Position numbers and translations under genes: made by a program | The notes under the pieces: model-generated | Databases searched by the model: none | What the model was told of the DNA's origin: nothing | The model's input: the letters and a program-made list of their open reading frames with translations, nothing else | Shown here: in pieces, positions 46,301 through 59,963 of the stretch | Numbering within the stretch: position 1 is the stretch's first letter | Layout: the number at the start of each line of letters is the position of its first letter | Source: Leuctra nigra | Lineage: Eukaryota; Arthropoda; Insecta; Plecoptera; Leuctridae | Direction: 5' to 3' | Assembly (NCBI GenBank): GCA_934045905.1 | Contig: OW203762.1 | Location: 53,097,411 to 53,161,410 of the forward strand | Length of the DNA stretch: 64,000 bases

Positions 46301-48196
46301 ACCCACACCGATGTTACGTCACTGTGTGGCTAAATCACACGGAAAAGATCGAAGGTAAACATTGTTTTATTAGTTAACACCCATCGATTATGATATTGAC
46401 ACCATGATGACGACTACAGGAACATGTGCGATCTGCATCGATTGTCTGGACCTGGAGTCGTATTCAATATGCGATACGGTGCGATATAGCCCTCGGCCAG
46501 GGGATAATAATCCAGGATAGCCTTTGGGTGTCTTCGATTTTAGAGGCCCTTATTCTCTCGCAGGCCAGTGCAGGCGATCCGAGAGGAAAGAACGTGCTAG
46601 GGTTACCGCATGGTCTCCAGTTCGACTCTTCGCAGCGACTAGTTATAGGCAGGACGTGCGGTCACAACCTGGTCCACGCCGAGCCGGAGAAGGGAGTAGG
46701 CCAGCGGGAGGGAGAGGGAATGTAATTTTGCCAAATGAAAAAGAAAGACAGAAGAATAATGTTCACATCCTGACCTCCCAGCCGGATATCTTCACATACA
46801 AAAAAACATATTGATGATTCCCCAAAAAATGAGATTCCGCATAGAGAATGAGGACGTTATCTCCATTATTCGTTGGGAGATATATCCGAATTGTTATTTT
46901 ATACGGTAAATGTTACGAAGATTACGTCAAAACGTTTCTTAAATCAAAATCGAACGCTGCGTTTGTTGTCTCAACTCCGCTTCTTGAAACAGGGAAACAT
47001 TGATCAGTACTTCGACTAAGCAATTAGCTCTCTATCTGAGAGTAGACGGAGATGTGCAGAAGTAACAACTTAATTCCATCAGTCAGAGTGGTAATGCTAA
47101 TCTCACTCCAGGCAACGACGGTCTTCCCATCTCGACGGCAATCAATGCGCCCGTCTCGCGATATCCAATCAGCCCCGACGTGGTCGACTTTTACGAGTCT
47201 TCTACCTGACGTCGCGAGATATAGCAATTTCATCAGCACAATGTGATGGAGAGGAGGTTGTAAAATATCATAGCGAAGAGATGGGCGTTGTGTGTGGACG
47301 AACTTTGCCCGGTCCCTCGGCCCAGTGCTGGGCGATTTCCTCATCACTTGTGTAGTCTTTACTTTGGGGTCATTCCATATCAGATCAAACACACAAGTTA
47401 AAGACCTCACACTCTGAATGTCATGATAATTGGTGATCTTGTAGAAGATGTGAAATTAGTAGATATTTAATTAATTACTCTGAGGCGCCAATAAATTGCA
47501 AGTGAATTTTAATAATGTCTCAGAAAATATTTTTGACCAGTGTGAAAATTTGAATTAGCTCTAACTTTGACACGTAAAGACCTGCGCACAAGTTGTAACT
47601 CCACAACTTGCCTCTAGAGACAAAAAAGAGCGATTAAAAAACTTTCAATTTTGCTCAAATATTGCTTCCTTGCCATTCTCAACTCATCCTAAATTGCGCA
47701 CGAATAGCCTCTAAAGGAAGAAAAGTATTTTTCACTTATTTCGCATTGTCTTCAAGATCAACCATTTTCATTAAATTCTGAGAGAGTGAAGGAAATCATT
47801 CGTTGTTTGATAGGAATTTTCTTTGAACTTCCTGAACTTCAGGAACTTTTATTGTAGCTGAGATTGAATACTTATCTCGATTTAATGTGTAGACTCTTTT
47901 TGTTCAATATTTTATTTTAATTTAAATGCAAGACCATCAGTTCAGTAGAACGACAAATACCAGTCGTAAGAACGCACTGAGAAGAGCAAGGATTGTATTG
48001 ACTAACATTCAACGAATTCACGTGCCTATTGACTCGCTTCTCTTCACGCGCCGTTCCATCATCGTCGCATCAGCACGCAGAAGACGAGCTAATGTCACAG
48101 AAACCAGCTGCTTTGCGCATTGTAGACAGCCATTTTACTTTGGTGACTCATCTTATATACAAAATGGCCGTTCCAGCTCAATGCGGTAATAATGGG

Positions 48197-48380
<184 letters not shown>

Positions 48381-51300
48381 ATTTCGGCTTGACTAAATCG
48401 CGAATTAGCTGATGAAAGGATTTCGCTGCAGCGTACACGTTCAGATAATGATGTTTTTACTGCTGGAGGCTGTTACACGCAAAACCTGGGCGATATCCGG
48501 ACCAGTACACGTATGACTAATTAGCTGAGTCCCCGAACATTGCAATGTTTGCTCAAGAACATTGCCAGAATTATATGACGAATATCAAGTTTATTATATT
48601 ATTCGTGACCTTACTTCAGCTTTTGAGATATCATTATTCTTTGTTCTGTAATATTGAAGTATTGCTGATTTCGTCCTATTTTACGAATTAAAACACATTT
48701 AAAGTATTTGTTTTGTATATTAATGCCTCTGGTCCTTCATAACACATTTAGATTTCCTCGAGGCATACGCCTAGATTTGCTTCAATCTGAAAAAAACACA
48801 TTGAATAGAATTTTCGTAAGAGGATGATATGCTTCGTATGCCCATGGGCAATTCTTTCCCTCTCGATTCTCCTCGAGATTAAAAAAGCTTTTATCGGCAT
48901 AATACAATAGGTTCTCGTCGGGTCGACCTCGCCCCCGCATTGTGCGGCGGCGGAACACAAAACTTATCACTCAGGGTGACCACTTGCCTTGACTCGACAA
49001 ACTCGAGTTTATCTTCGTCGATTAACTCGTCGGCGAGGAATGCCACTCAGACGCGAGGTGTCTTTCAGAGTTGACCTTTCCAAGTCGCGAAGAGTCAAGC
49101 AGCTCCCGTGATAATGGGGGGCAGATATAATCAAACGACATGGCTGTCTGGCCGTTCATATTTATTTTGCTTTAAAATGAAGATCGGTTTTCTGTATTGA
49201 AACACAATTTGTTTTCAAAAGCAGCAGCCATGTTGTTTGCTCACTTATAGTTCACAGAAGTAATTTAGTGTGAGGTCACATTAACATTATCAAAGATATT
49301 ATTAAACCTCAAGTGTATTCATAACTTCTTTGGAAATAGCACGTCTCTTTGGTCTCTTTGGTATTGTCTCTTTGGTTTGGTTGACCTGTATAGTATTTCC
49401 CAAATTGGCGTCTATTTTCTGTGTTTCAAATATTAACTTTGTGGAATGAAAAGTGATGAGGAACCCCAAATAGACCAAAACAGAAATGACTAGCGCTCTC
49501 GTTCGGTACTAAAACCGACCTCGCTGGCTCGGTCGGAATCCGTGTGAAACCGCCCCTCCACCGTGTTCTTAGTAGCAGATTTAGGTATTTTGTACACTTA
49601 TTTAATAAATATTAGGAGAAATGTTTTGGTATTACGTTTACACTCAAATAATCTGCACCTTTTGCAAGACAAATGACCACTATCAGCTTGTATTTCCAAT
49701 AACCATATCTGTTGTTATTTCAAAACAAAACTTCGTAATTTAACAAGAGACAGCTGCCGGGAATGGTTCCCGCGTCGAGGTATCACACACTTGACCTTGC
49801 GGTAGCGCATGCGCAGACACATCTTACTTAGTTCATGTGGTGGCGCTGGCAACTTTCCGTTATGGTCTATTGTGTTTCGTTGGTTTTCTGTAGATTTCAA
49901 ATGCGCGCGCTTGAAGTGGCGCGAAGGGTGGTTCTCGATTTCCCATGCTGTTTGCGCGCTCGAGCCGACTTCATCGGTGGCTGCGTCTAATGACGGACAT
50001 CTATCCACGTAAAAACCACACTAAAGCCCTCCATAGAGTTGGCATGGCAATAACTCCCTCTTTGATGGAAAAAATTGTGCGGAAAAATAAGATCGGCTTA
50101 GGAATCATTGTCGATAAGTCGGAGGCAGAGTTTATAGAGTGAAGAGGAAGGGTTGGTTGGGTTTGTGCGCCAGGCACAAAGTTAACTGAAGTGACTTGTT
50201 AATATTACAGATGTTTATGTTAAAACAACTCACAAACAAATGCACATGAAGATACCCTTCTTATCTCACTGCGAATGACTTTGAAGAGATGTCGATGTAA
50301 TTTTCTCAACCAAAATTTGTTATACTAAATAAGACATAATTCTCTCCAAGCCGCTAAGTACATTAAAGCTCGAACAGCGAAGACATGAAGGTATATTTCT
50401 AGTCTTCTCTTCCCCTAAATCTCTGGAGGATTTGTTTTGTTGAGGCATCAGTTGGCACAGCTTAACAATGGCGGTCGCTGGGGAAATAAGATGATAAAAG
50501 TCACAAGGTGCTAAAGAGCAGGTTAAATGATGCCATACTAACCCTCAAGCTTGTTAGTTAATGGCGCTCGTGCATCAGAGGTATTCTCTCTCTCACTACT
50601 TTTAGTATATTACGTAAAGTTCTTTCCCCTCCCCTCGCTACAAGCCAACTGCCCATACTTCGAGTCAGCGCCATTGTGTTTCGCACTGTGACGTCATCTA
50701 TCTTCTGATTACCTTTCCACGGGAATATTCATTAACTTACTAATTAATTAGGAGTTTAAAGTATATCTCTGTAGTGATAGTGTATCGCAATATTACACTG
50801 ATTTACAATATATTACATCGCAAGAATGTTGATGGAATCATGCATTTAGGAGATAGTAAGCTGGGAATCTTTTTGTATAAACATGTAATCAAGTAGAAGG
50901 TAGGCTGAGTGCACAGATGGTGTCTGATGGCCGTACTATTCGCATCTTGCGGACGAGACGGTGTCAAACATTGCAAGTGAAAGATGGCAGTCGATTTATT
51001 GAAACGAATCAGAAATAGCTGTGGGACTCTGGGACTTCGATGAATGGATCGTTAACAGAAGCTAGGACGCAAAACGAACAAGAAATGAAAGAGATTTAAG
51101 AAAATATGACCAAAGACGGGAATATTATAAAGAATTCTCTGAAATGAAGTTGATTTTTTTCTTCCCTTTCTTAGATATTTTTATTAAAATGGAGTCAGAA
51201 AGATTTTTGAATAATAAAGGGTGGAATATTTCTTGTCATTATTCTTTGAGGAATTCTTTGTTGAAGCTAATCACTGAAGTTATGCCTGCAATTCGTTTCT

Positions 51301-51666
51301 CATTAATTTGTTCATCGGGATAATTTATTTCTTCCTTCAATCACAAAAGGTTTTCGCCTGAACTATTTTGAAAACAATTATCTGCGAGAATTTAGAAAGA
51401 AATGACAGTTTGTGTTGAACAGCGAACGCAAAGTTGTGAAGCTGGACATTTCATTTCTTTCTTCTTTCCAGAGAGAGATTTATTTTCCCGTTGCGTTAGT
51501 TTCCTCGTTTCGAGTTTCTTGTGCGTGATTTGCTCGGCTTATGTTCGGAAATGCAAGAAAACTGAAATCGTAAGCGACCACAGTCTACTTTTTGAGGCAA
51601 TAATAATGAGCGGTTTTTGCCAAGTCTGACAGAAGTGCCCTCGAAAACATGTCAAGTGGCTCGTGG

Positions 51667-51703
51667 AATCGTGGGACGAATTTCCTAAATTCGTCCCACG
51701 ATT
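51667..51703. repeat. Perfect 17-bp stem hairpin, 3-base loop
   Basis: AATCGTGGGACGAATTT and its exact complement AAATTCGTCCCACGATT flank the loop CCT. Confidence 0.85.
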
Positions 51704-52138
51704 TGCGATCTGTTCGATTCTTCTCCAGAAAAGAGGATTCCTCTTGGGGGTATTCTTGAAATTTGTTTTCGAACCAAGTAGTAAGACAGACTCGTGGAGA
51801 AGAAGAATAAGGAAATGAAAGACGGGTGAGAACGACAACGAAACTTGGAGCCTTTGAGGTTGCTTTGCTGGAAGCTGTGTAATGTATTCTTCACACGCCG
51901 AGCCCTCAGTGCTCAGAGCTCGTCTCGCAAACAAGGAGCTAACTTCACTTCACACAAGTCTAGTCGAAAGTCTACACGGAATGGAAACACAATATGTTCA
52001 CTCAATATTAGATAACAAATTATAGCAAAGAACCTGAGTTAATTGATTTCAGTCATTGTTCTGCCACCAATTGTATCGGGGCACATTAATAATGACAAGT
52101 CTGTACCACGAATGACGAATACAATGTATTCGTAATGT

Positions 52139-52185
52139 AATGAAAAAATGAAACAGACATGTCATGTCTTTTTCATTTTTTCATT
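52139..52185. repeat. 23-bp near-perfect palindrome
   Basis: The two arms, 52139-52161 and 52163-52185, pair at all but one position across a single-base centre. A smaller palindrome (cgaatacaatgtattcg) lies just upstream. Confidence 0.75.
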
Positions 52186-54700
52186 GGTCTTTACCACTAT
52201 TAGTTCACAAGTCAGTTTTTAAATTATTGCTACGAATCACAATCCCTTTCAAGACAAAACAACAAACTTACAACCTTCCCCAAAAATATACTTTTCCGTT
52301 GAATTTCTTACAAATTGCTCACTTATCTTGGATAAAGATATATTACATCCACATTCAATCGAACTTAAATGTCTTGAGATCAACTTTGTGGTCGTCGCTT
52401 AAACATGCGAGAACATGATTTATCTCATGCCAAAGCTCATGGGCATTCACTGCTAAATTGGGGTTAAAACATTGACACTGATAGAATGGGCCTTAAAAGA
52501 GTTTTCATTTTTACAAAACAAATTGAGCAACGTTCTTAATTATTAATAAAAGCTGTGAAATTAAAGAATTAGTAATAATGCAGAATGTTTCGCTCCTACA
52601 ACGTAGAATATAAATAATTAACAATCATTGGAATGTTCATCTCCTTTGCAACTACCTTGTTAAATTACAGTTTTAATGAGAGCTTATAGCTCTGTAACGA
52701 GTTTACAACTTGTTCAGTTATGTATTGCCAGGTTTTTATTACTCGGAGGAGCAGAGAAGTTTGGTAGTAATTTCCCTCGGCCCGATCAAACCAACCTTCA
52801 GAGCTGACAAAATGGCTCGCGCGTAATTATAACCGAATTAGACAAGGAGACAACATTGTTATCAGTTATGTCTTTGATCAAGCCTCTGTTATTTAAGAAC
52901 AATCTTGTCGCTGATTTTCTTTTCATTTCACGTAGCTTTGAAGTTAGCAATTTAATGAGCACGATTTTATTTGGTTCTCTAAATTCGAAAGGAGCAATTC
53001 TTAATTGGGAAATGTTCTCGTAAATCTCAAGGAATTGTTTAAAATATCGTTTTATACAAGTTCCAACTTCTTGTGGACGGATTGGAAAGACACGAGAGAT
53101 TTCAGAAAGAGAAGTCTTCTGAGCCTCGGGCGAGCAGCGACTCGAATATCAATTGGTTTGACGCAGGATTAAATAATTCGCCAACAAATCCTTTCATTAT
53201 TTCCCGATTACTTGTTATTATCCGATCTTTTGTCGTCGTTGCAATCTCATCAGGTTCGTCCGAAGCGACGTCTATTTTGATCAGGCAGAGTCTATTGAGT
53301 CCTCGACGTGAATAGAACGACCGCATTGATGAAAACGACGACCGACCTTACGTCGATTACATTTTCTTCCCGGCTTTATTCAAATCGAGTCCACCGCAAA
53401 CCTCCCCTCGCCTCCTACCTGCCCTACTTGATCGTCTTTCACCAGCATTTAGACTAGATTAATCTCTATTTACATGCATGCCTCATATTTTAAGACGAGT
53501 GATAGAACGGAGATCGCCGCGACCGCATTCAACTTGCTTGACTCAAGTTAGACCAAAAGGTGGGCCAAACTTCCTAAACTCTGTTGGAGGGATCAATATA
53601 GAGACGACCTGGGCTATGCATAACCTGACACTGTACCCCTTACCCCCAACCTCTAGCCCCTTGAGCGTCACTCAACTTCACTATACACCAGAAGTCCCAT
53701 GAGTCAAGCCCATTCCCATATTTCTCGACAAAATGGATGATATTTTGACTAGCAGAAGAAATTTCATCAGAAGAAACTCTCAATTTAAGAAGGGGAAATG
53801 AAAAGAATCAGTGAATAATGATTTTTTTCACACATATTAGTTTAAGATTTATTATTACTATAATATCTTCAGTGCCATGTCAAGTCTTCTTATAATTTGA
53901 CACTTGAATTCCCTGACTTTTGTTGTATCATGCACGATTACAAGTATAGTGTAGCTACAGGACAAACAAACTGACAAATTATTGCTCGAATATTTTATAG
54001 CTAGGTCGGCCACACATGGAGATTAATGTCATACCAAAGCCTTTTCAGTGCGTCATTTAGATGGTCGTAGATCGTTCAGATTTTTGTTTTCTATTTTATT
54101 TATGTGCAATAGAGAAAATATAATATAATAATTATAATATAATAATCAGGAGTTCACCAATAGATTGGGGTATTTGTTATTCCTGAATTTATGTTTCTTT
54201 TCAGTGTTTTTTACGTTGCATGTTTTTTTTATATTGCCTTTGTATAATGGTTTTACCTTACAATCTATTACGTTTTGTAAAAGTTCTTGCATACCTACTA
54301 CAATTGTACATGTTTAATTTTCGTATTTAATGTTATTTGTGATGTGTGTTGACCATGTTTTTAATTACTAAGTATACTATAATATAATGTAATTAATTAT
54401 TTCATACATCAGTAAAGAAAATATGAAAACTCAGAGAACAGGTTTATAATAAATTAAATTAAAAATAATATATGGGATTACCTAAATAAACGAGTATAAT
54501 TAAATTATGTAAATATGCCACGACCCTTGTTTGAGAATCAGCCGTGTAGTTTTTATATCTCTATGATACGTAGATATTATATTGGAAATCTTCCATAAAT
54601 CATGCTTGTTTGTCATTGTTATAGATATTGAGGAACTAGACAAGAAATAGTTTTTGAAAGAAATAGCTGTGCCATTGCCGACCATTGCTGGCATGAACCA

Positions 54701-54773
54701 GCATGAGTGTATGTACACACATGCGATGTACACACATGCGATGTACACACATGTCATGTACACACATGTGATG
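54701..54773. repeat. 15-bp tandem repeat
   Basis: The unit gatgtacacacatgc recurs about four times. It resumes after the small hairpin element at 54774-54890, and the same layout is present in the duplicate copy. Confidence 0.85.
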
Positions 54774-54890
54774 TATAGTCAAGGAAACTAGATGGTTCAT
54801 ACTCTATCTCTCTCTGCTCCATATAAAAACATGTTTATGTTATGGGTCAGAGAGAGGCAGAGTATGAACTATCTAGTTTCCCTGACTATA
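54774..54890. mobile_element. Miniature hairpin element inside the 15-bp repeat
   Basis: TATAGTCAAGGAAACTAGAT at the left pairs with atctagtttccctgactata at the right, giving arms of about 45 bp around a short loop. TA lies at each edge. It interrupts the ATGTACACAC array, so it looks like a tiny TA-target MITE. The equivalent in the right duplicate is at about 56510-56628. Confidence 0.6.
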
Positions 54891-55545
54891 CACACACTGA
54901 CTGTACACATGCGATGTACACACATGTGATGTACACACATGTGATGTACACATGCGATGTACACACTCATGATCACAATGCTTAATGGATGAGAAGAGGC
55001 AGCGATATCGTCTGCTTGTATTTGATTGTTTTCTAACACCCATCACGAACTCCTGTGAAATTATTATGCGCGTTACTTCTGCGTGGGGGAGCTCGAAGTG
55101 TCCATTAAGCTCCGGCTTTACGCGGCGCAGAAAGATGCAAATGTCGCACCATTTTGCAGGCGATGTTTGTCGCGTTGAAAAAGTCATCAACAGATGTATA
55201 ATTCTGTTATCTTCTGGACCGTGAGGCGGAATAACTCGAGTTTTATATAAAAATGTGATTTCGCGCCCTTCGTAGCAATTTATGAATAAACACAAGACAA
55301 GCTTGTAGTCAATTGCATCTTTTTATGTGTACTTTATTTTGCATTAATTCCGTGCCAGTTCCTTGCTTGGTTCACTCCGAAATGACACGGCACCTCCACC
55401 GAAAAAGCTTAAGCTAAAGATTGCTGCTAAAAAGTAGCAGCTCTCTATTTTTAAATTAATTACAAAATAAAGAGAAAAATATTCATAAACAAATTAATCC
55501 AAATGAATTAAATCATCACAACTCGCTTTATATGGTGTGTTCAGC

Positions 55546-55745
55546 NNNNNNNNNNNNNNNNNNNNNNNNNNNNNNNNNNNNNNNNNNNNNNNNNNNNNNN
55601 NNNNNNNNNNNNNNNNNNNNNNNNNNNNNNNNNNNNNNNNNNNNNNNNNNNNNNNNNNNNNNNNNNNNNNNNNNNNNNNNNNNNNNNNNNNNNNNNNNNN
55701 NNNNNNNNNNNNNNNNNNNNNNNNNNNNNNNNNNNNNNNNNNNNN
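55546..55745. other. Assembly gap (200 N)
   Basis: Exactly 200 N. Frames reported across it are meaningless. Confidence 0.99.
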
Positions 55746-57281
55746 ATAGAGAAAATATAATATAATATTTATAATATAATAATCAGGAGTTCACCAATAG
55801 ATTGGGGTATTTGTTATTCCTGAATTTATGTTTCTTTTCAGTGTTTTTTACGTTGCATCTTCTTCCCAGGAGGCCCTAGAAGAAGGTGGAGCTACCTCCA
55901 CCCCCCAACCCGACTTTAGTTGGATGGGGTATAATTAATTGTTAATTAATTGATATAATAAAAAAAAAATTGCCTTTGTATAATGGTTTTACCTTACAAT
56001 CTATTACGTTTTGTAAAAGTTCTTGCATACCTACTACAATTGTACATGTTTAATTTTCGTATTTAATGTTATTTGTGATGTGTGTTGACCATGTTTTTAA
56101 TTACTAAGTATACTATAATATAATGTAATTAATTATTTCATACATCAGTAAAGAAAATATGAAAACTCAGAGAACAGGTTTATAATAAATTAAATTAAAA
56201 ATAATATATGGGATTACCTAAATAAACGAGTATAATTAAATTATGTAAATATGCCACGACCCTTGTTTGAGAATCAGCCGTGTAGTTTTTATATCTCTAT
56301 GATACGTAGATATTATATTGGAAATCTTCCATAAATCATGCTTGTTTGTCATTGTTATAGATATTGAGGAACTAGACAAGAAATAGTTTTTGAAAGAAAT
56401 AGCTGTGCCATTGCCGACCATTGCTGGCATGAACCAGCATGAGTGTATGTACACACATGCGATGTACACACATGCGATGTACACACATGTGATGTACACA
56501 CATGTGATGTATAGTCAAGGAAACTAGATGGTTCATACTCTATCTCTCTCTGCTCCATATAAAAACATGTTTATGTTATGGGTCAGAGAGAGGCAGAGTA
56601 TGAACCATCTAGTTTCCCTGACTGTACACACACTGACTGTACACATGCGATGTACACACATGTGATGTACACACATGTGATGTACACATGCGATGTACAC
56701 ACTCATGATCACAATGCTTAATGGATGAGAAGAGGCAGCGATATCGTCTGCTTGTATTTGATTGTTTTCTAACACCCATCACGAACTCCTGTGAAATTAT
56801 TATGCGCGTTACTTCTGCGTGGGGGAGCTCGAAGTGTCCATTAAGCTCCGGCTTTACGCGGCGCAGAAAGATGCAAATGTCGCACCATTTTGCAGGCGAT
56901 GTTTGTCGCGTTGAAAAAGTCATCAACAGATGTATAATTCTGTTATCTTCTGGACCGTGAGGCGGAATAACTCGAGTTTTATATAAAAATGTGATTTCGC
57001 GCCCTTCGTAGCAATTTATGAATAAACACAAGACAAGCTTGTAGTCAATTGCATCTTTTTATGTGTACTTTATTTTGAATTAATTCCGTGCCAGTTCCTT
57101 GCTTGGTTCACTCCGAAATGACACGGCACCTCCACCGAAAAAGCTTAAGCTAAAGATTGCTGCTAAAAAGTAGCAGCTCTCTATTTTTAAATTAATTACA
57201 AAATAAAGAGAAAAATATTCATAAACAAATTAATCCAAATGAATTAAATCATCACAACTCGCTTTATATGGTGTGTTCAGC
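55746..57281 (+). repeat. 1.4-kb duplicated segment, copy B (right of gap)
   Basis: Same start and end as copy A with only scattered substitutions, but carrying one 111-bp insertion at 55859-55969 in place of 12 bases of copy A. Unique sequence resumes with agataacc after 57281. Confidence 0.92.
55859..55969 (+). mobile_element. LINE 3'-tail-only insertion present in one duplicate
   Basis: It is absent from copy A, where the site reads ttgcat|gttttttttata|ttgcc. The insert has a hairpin (ggtggagctacctccacc) followed by CCCCCC and ends in poly-A. The hairpin and C run resemble the 3' ends of the LINE remnants at 14.7 and 44.65 kb, so it is probably a severely 5'-truncated LINE. Confidence 0.55.
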
Positions 57282-57354
57282 AGATAACCTTTAAAACTAT
57301 TATACAAATATTTAATACAACTCGGTGTATTTAGATCCAAGTATATAGAAACAT

Positions 57355-58050
57355 ATTAGGGAAGGCAGGTGAATTTAGATAATTAATTTGATAGCATGAA
57401 ATCCTCAACGTGGTAAAATAGCGGGAAAACCAAGTGAGTAAACTGAGTAAAACCAATCTATCAATGATATCCACATCATTTACGTAGGTACTCCAATAGT
57501 TGGAACACCAGGCGAATGTAGACAACAATGAGTTTCATACCATAAGCATCTGCGTACTGAATAGTAGGAACACCAGGTTAATTTAGATAGCAATGAATAT
57601 AATAGCATACTTGGTAAATATCAGGAAAAACAGGCGAGTGTAGATATAAATGACATCCATACCATATCATCTACGTACTGAAATAGTAGGAAAACCAGGT
57701 GTATTAGATAACAATGAATTTCAAACCATTTCATCTACATACTGAAATAGTAGGAAAACCAGGGGATTTAGATAACAATGAATTTCATACCATTTCATCA
57801 ACGTACTGAAATAGTAGGAAAACCAGGTGATTTAGATCACAATGAATTTCATACCATTCCATCTACGTACTGATATAGTAGGAAAACCAGGTGTATTAGA
57901 TAACAATGAATTTCAAACCATTTCATCTACATACTGAAATAGTAGGAAAACCAGGGGATTTAGATAACAATGAATTTCATACCATTTCATCAACGTACTG
58001 AAATAGTAGGAAAACCAGGTGTATTTAGATAACAATAAATATGATAGCAT
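57355..58050. repeat. 64-bp minisatellite with a 192-bp higher-order unit
   Basis: Units containing 'ctgaaatagtaggaaaacca' and 'gataacaatgaatttcatac' repeat every 64 bp in the right half, with looser copies to the left. A block of three consecutive units recurs 192 bp later (about 57687 and 57879), showing higher-order duplication. Confidence 0.85.
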
Positions 58051-58261
58051 ATATAATCTGCGTGGCAAAGAGAACGGTGCCTAAGGGAGACTTTTGTAAT
58101 GTAATTACACGTACGTTTGTGTAGTATTTGATACTACTGTCATGTTCTGTACATATATATTAGGCCGGTATAGTGGAATGGGGATGGCAACTGAACTATG
58201 TATAATGCGCGGATCAAAGAAATTAATCGGCTCACTGATCAAAAGTAGGATCTAGTCCCTT

Positions 58262-58305
58262 TTTCTCTCTCTCTCTCTTTCACTCACCTCCCACTCCTCC
58301 CCACC

Positions 58306-58402
<97 letters not shown>

Positions 58403-58405
58403 CTC

Positions 58406-58480
<75 letters not shown>
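58262..58480. repeat. (TC)n microsatellite, interrupted
   Basis: About 200 bp of TC repeat with a few CCTC interruptions. Long Arg/Glu frames over it are artefacts. Confidence 0.97.
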
Positions 58481-58482
<2 letters not shown>

Positions 58483-59963
58483 TCCACTTTCCATTCTGTT
58501 TGTTTGTGAGGTTTTATCTCGGCTAGCAGCAATGTGACGTCATATCTGACGTCATGACGAAGGAAATCGCGCTCTGAACTCTGAACGATCCTTGTTTGAA
58601 TTGGCTTATTGGAATAACTTTTGCAGGCGAAATTATCACTAATCTTCATTCACTACTACGAAAAATTACACATCAAAATTGATTTTGGCTTTGATTAAAC
58701 TTTATGACGTTGAATATGGAAAATCAATTAAACAAATAATTTGCCAATATTTTAAACTGACTGTTGCCCTGGTTATTGTTGGGTTTTCTACGCCATTTGA
58801 ACTTTAGCAGGTAATTTATAGGAGTCATGGATGCCTGCTTGGGGCTGGGTGTAATGATTGACATAATTAAGAGGACGCCGTACAATTACGCTCCTGCCAT
58901 AATGTCCTAGCTCTCACTTGCTCAAGTTCCGCCTCGGCTTGGCTAGCGAGCAGGGACGTGGGCGAGCGCCTTGGCGAGTGGAAGTTTGGTGTCAGAGGAT
59001 TAGGGGCGACAGTGAAATATACGCAGCCTGGGATTTGCTTCCCTGCAATAAGATAAAGTAGCCGATGCGACGTCCCTGCAAGTTCCTGCAAGTTCCCACC
59101 AAGAGTTACTCAAACAAGAGGATCTCATAACAAAGCTGGAAGAAGAGTTTTAAGCATAAAGGTCAATCTCTTAGAAACTTTCGCTCTGATTCCATTCGTG
59201 GAAAACACTGTTTAAAAAAATGAGAGGATTGTGTTTTCTGATAAAATAGTTCCAGGATTGAAAAGTCAACACCGGGAAAATCGGTTTCGAATTGAGCCGC
59301 GAGTTCTTTCTTCCCCGCCCCTACCCTCTGCCGAAACTTACGTAACTAAGTACCCCGAGTGTATTGTAAAATTGCGTGATAGATCTAACTAACTTCTCCA
59401 TTGCTGCATCGCATGCTCTACAGTTTGGTATTTCGTTCTACCCACCTTTGATTTATGCCTCGAGCGAGAATCACTGTCTGATGCTTATTCATACTTGTTA
59501 ATTGTTATTGCGCTCGTCCACGACTGCAGGATTAACATTTTATCCCAGCCCGTGAGATTTATCTGCGTGAGAAATTGTTCACTGCTGAGACTTGAGCCGC
59601 GACAACAACTAGATTCAGGTCTACTTATTTGAATGTCAGAATCTCGTACGTGAATCACAACATGGCGGTCTCGAAGCGGGCAAAAGTCTAGAGGTGAGAA
59701 ATGGTAGACGACCAAAGAGAAAAAAACCTAACTCTATTTTCATCTCATGGCTTGATCCCTTCTCTTCTTCTCCAATTCGAAATCTTTTGAAATCCCTACG
59801 ACTTCTTCCATCTTTCCAACCATTCCTACGTTTATCTGTCTTTGCGAGTAAATCCTCGCTATCATGCAGAAGTAGCCGTTGCTTCCACACCGCTGCCAGA
59901 TTTAGCCACAGCAATGAAAATGCAGCTGTGAAGTAGAGATATCCTTAATAGTCATCGATCACA
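58481..59963. other. Non-coding stretch, nothing recognised
   Basis: Short frames only, without recognisable domains or paired splice sites. Confidence 0.45.

Larger units (their letters stand above)
48381..54108. other. Non-coding stretch, two small palindromes only
   Basis: No recognisable gene. The longest frame (131 codons at 51539-51934, -) has no known domain. Palindromes at 51667-51703 and 52139-52185 are listed separately. Confidence 0.45.
54109..55545 (+). repeat. 1.4-kb duplicated segment, copy A (left of gap)
   Basis: The segment from 'atagagaaaatataatata' to 'atggtgtgttcagc' is almost identical to 55746-57281. It ends at the exact start of a 200-N gap. The 140-codon - strand frames appearing in both copies run partly through tandem ATGTACACAC repeats and show no known domain. 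Confidence 0.92.

Noticed and set aside
55532..55765. Frames made of X
   Set aside because: Assembly gap.
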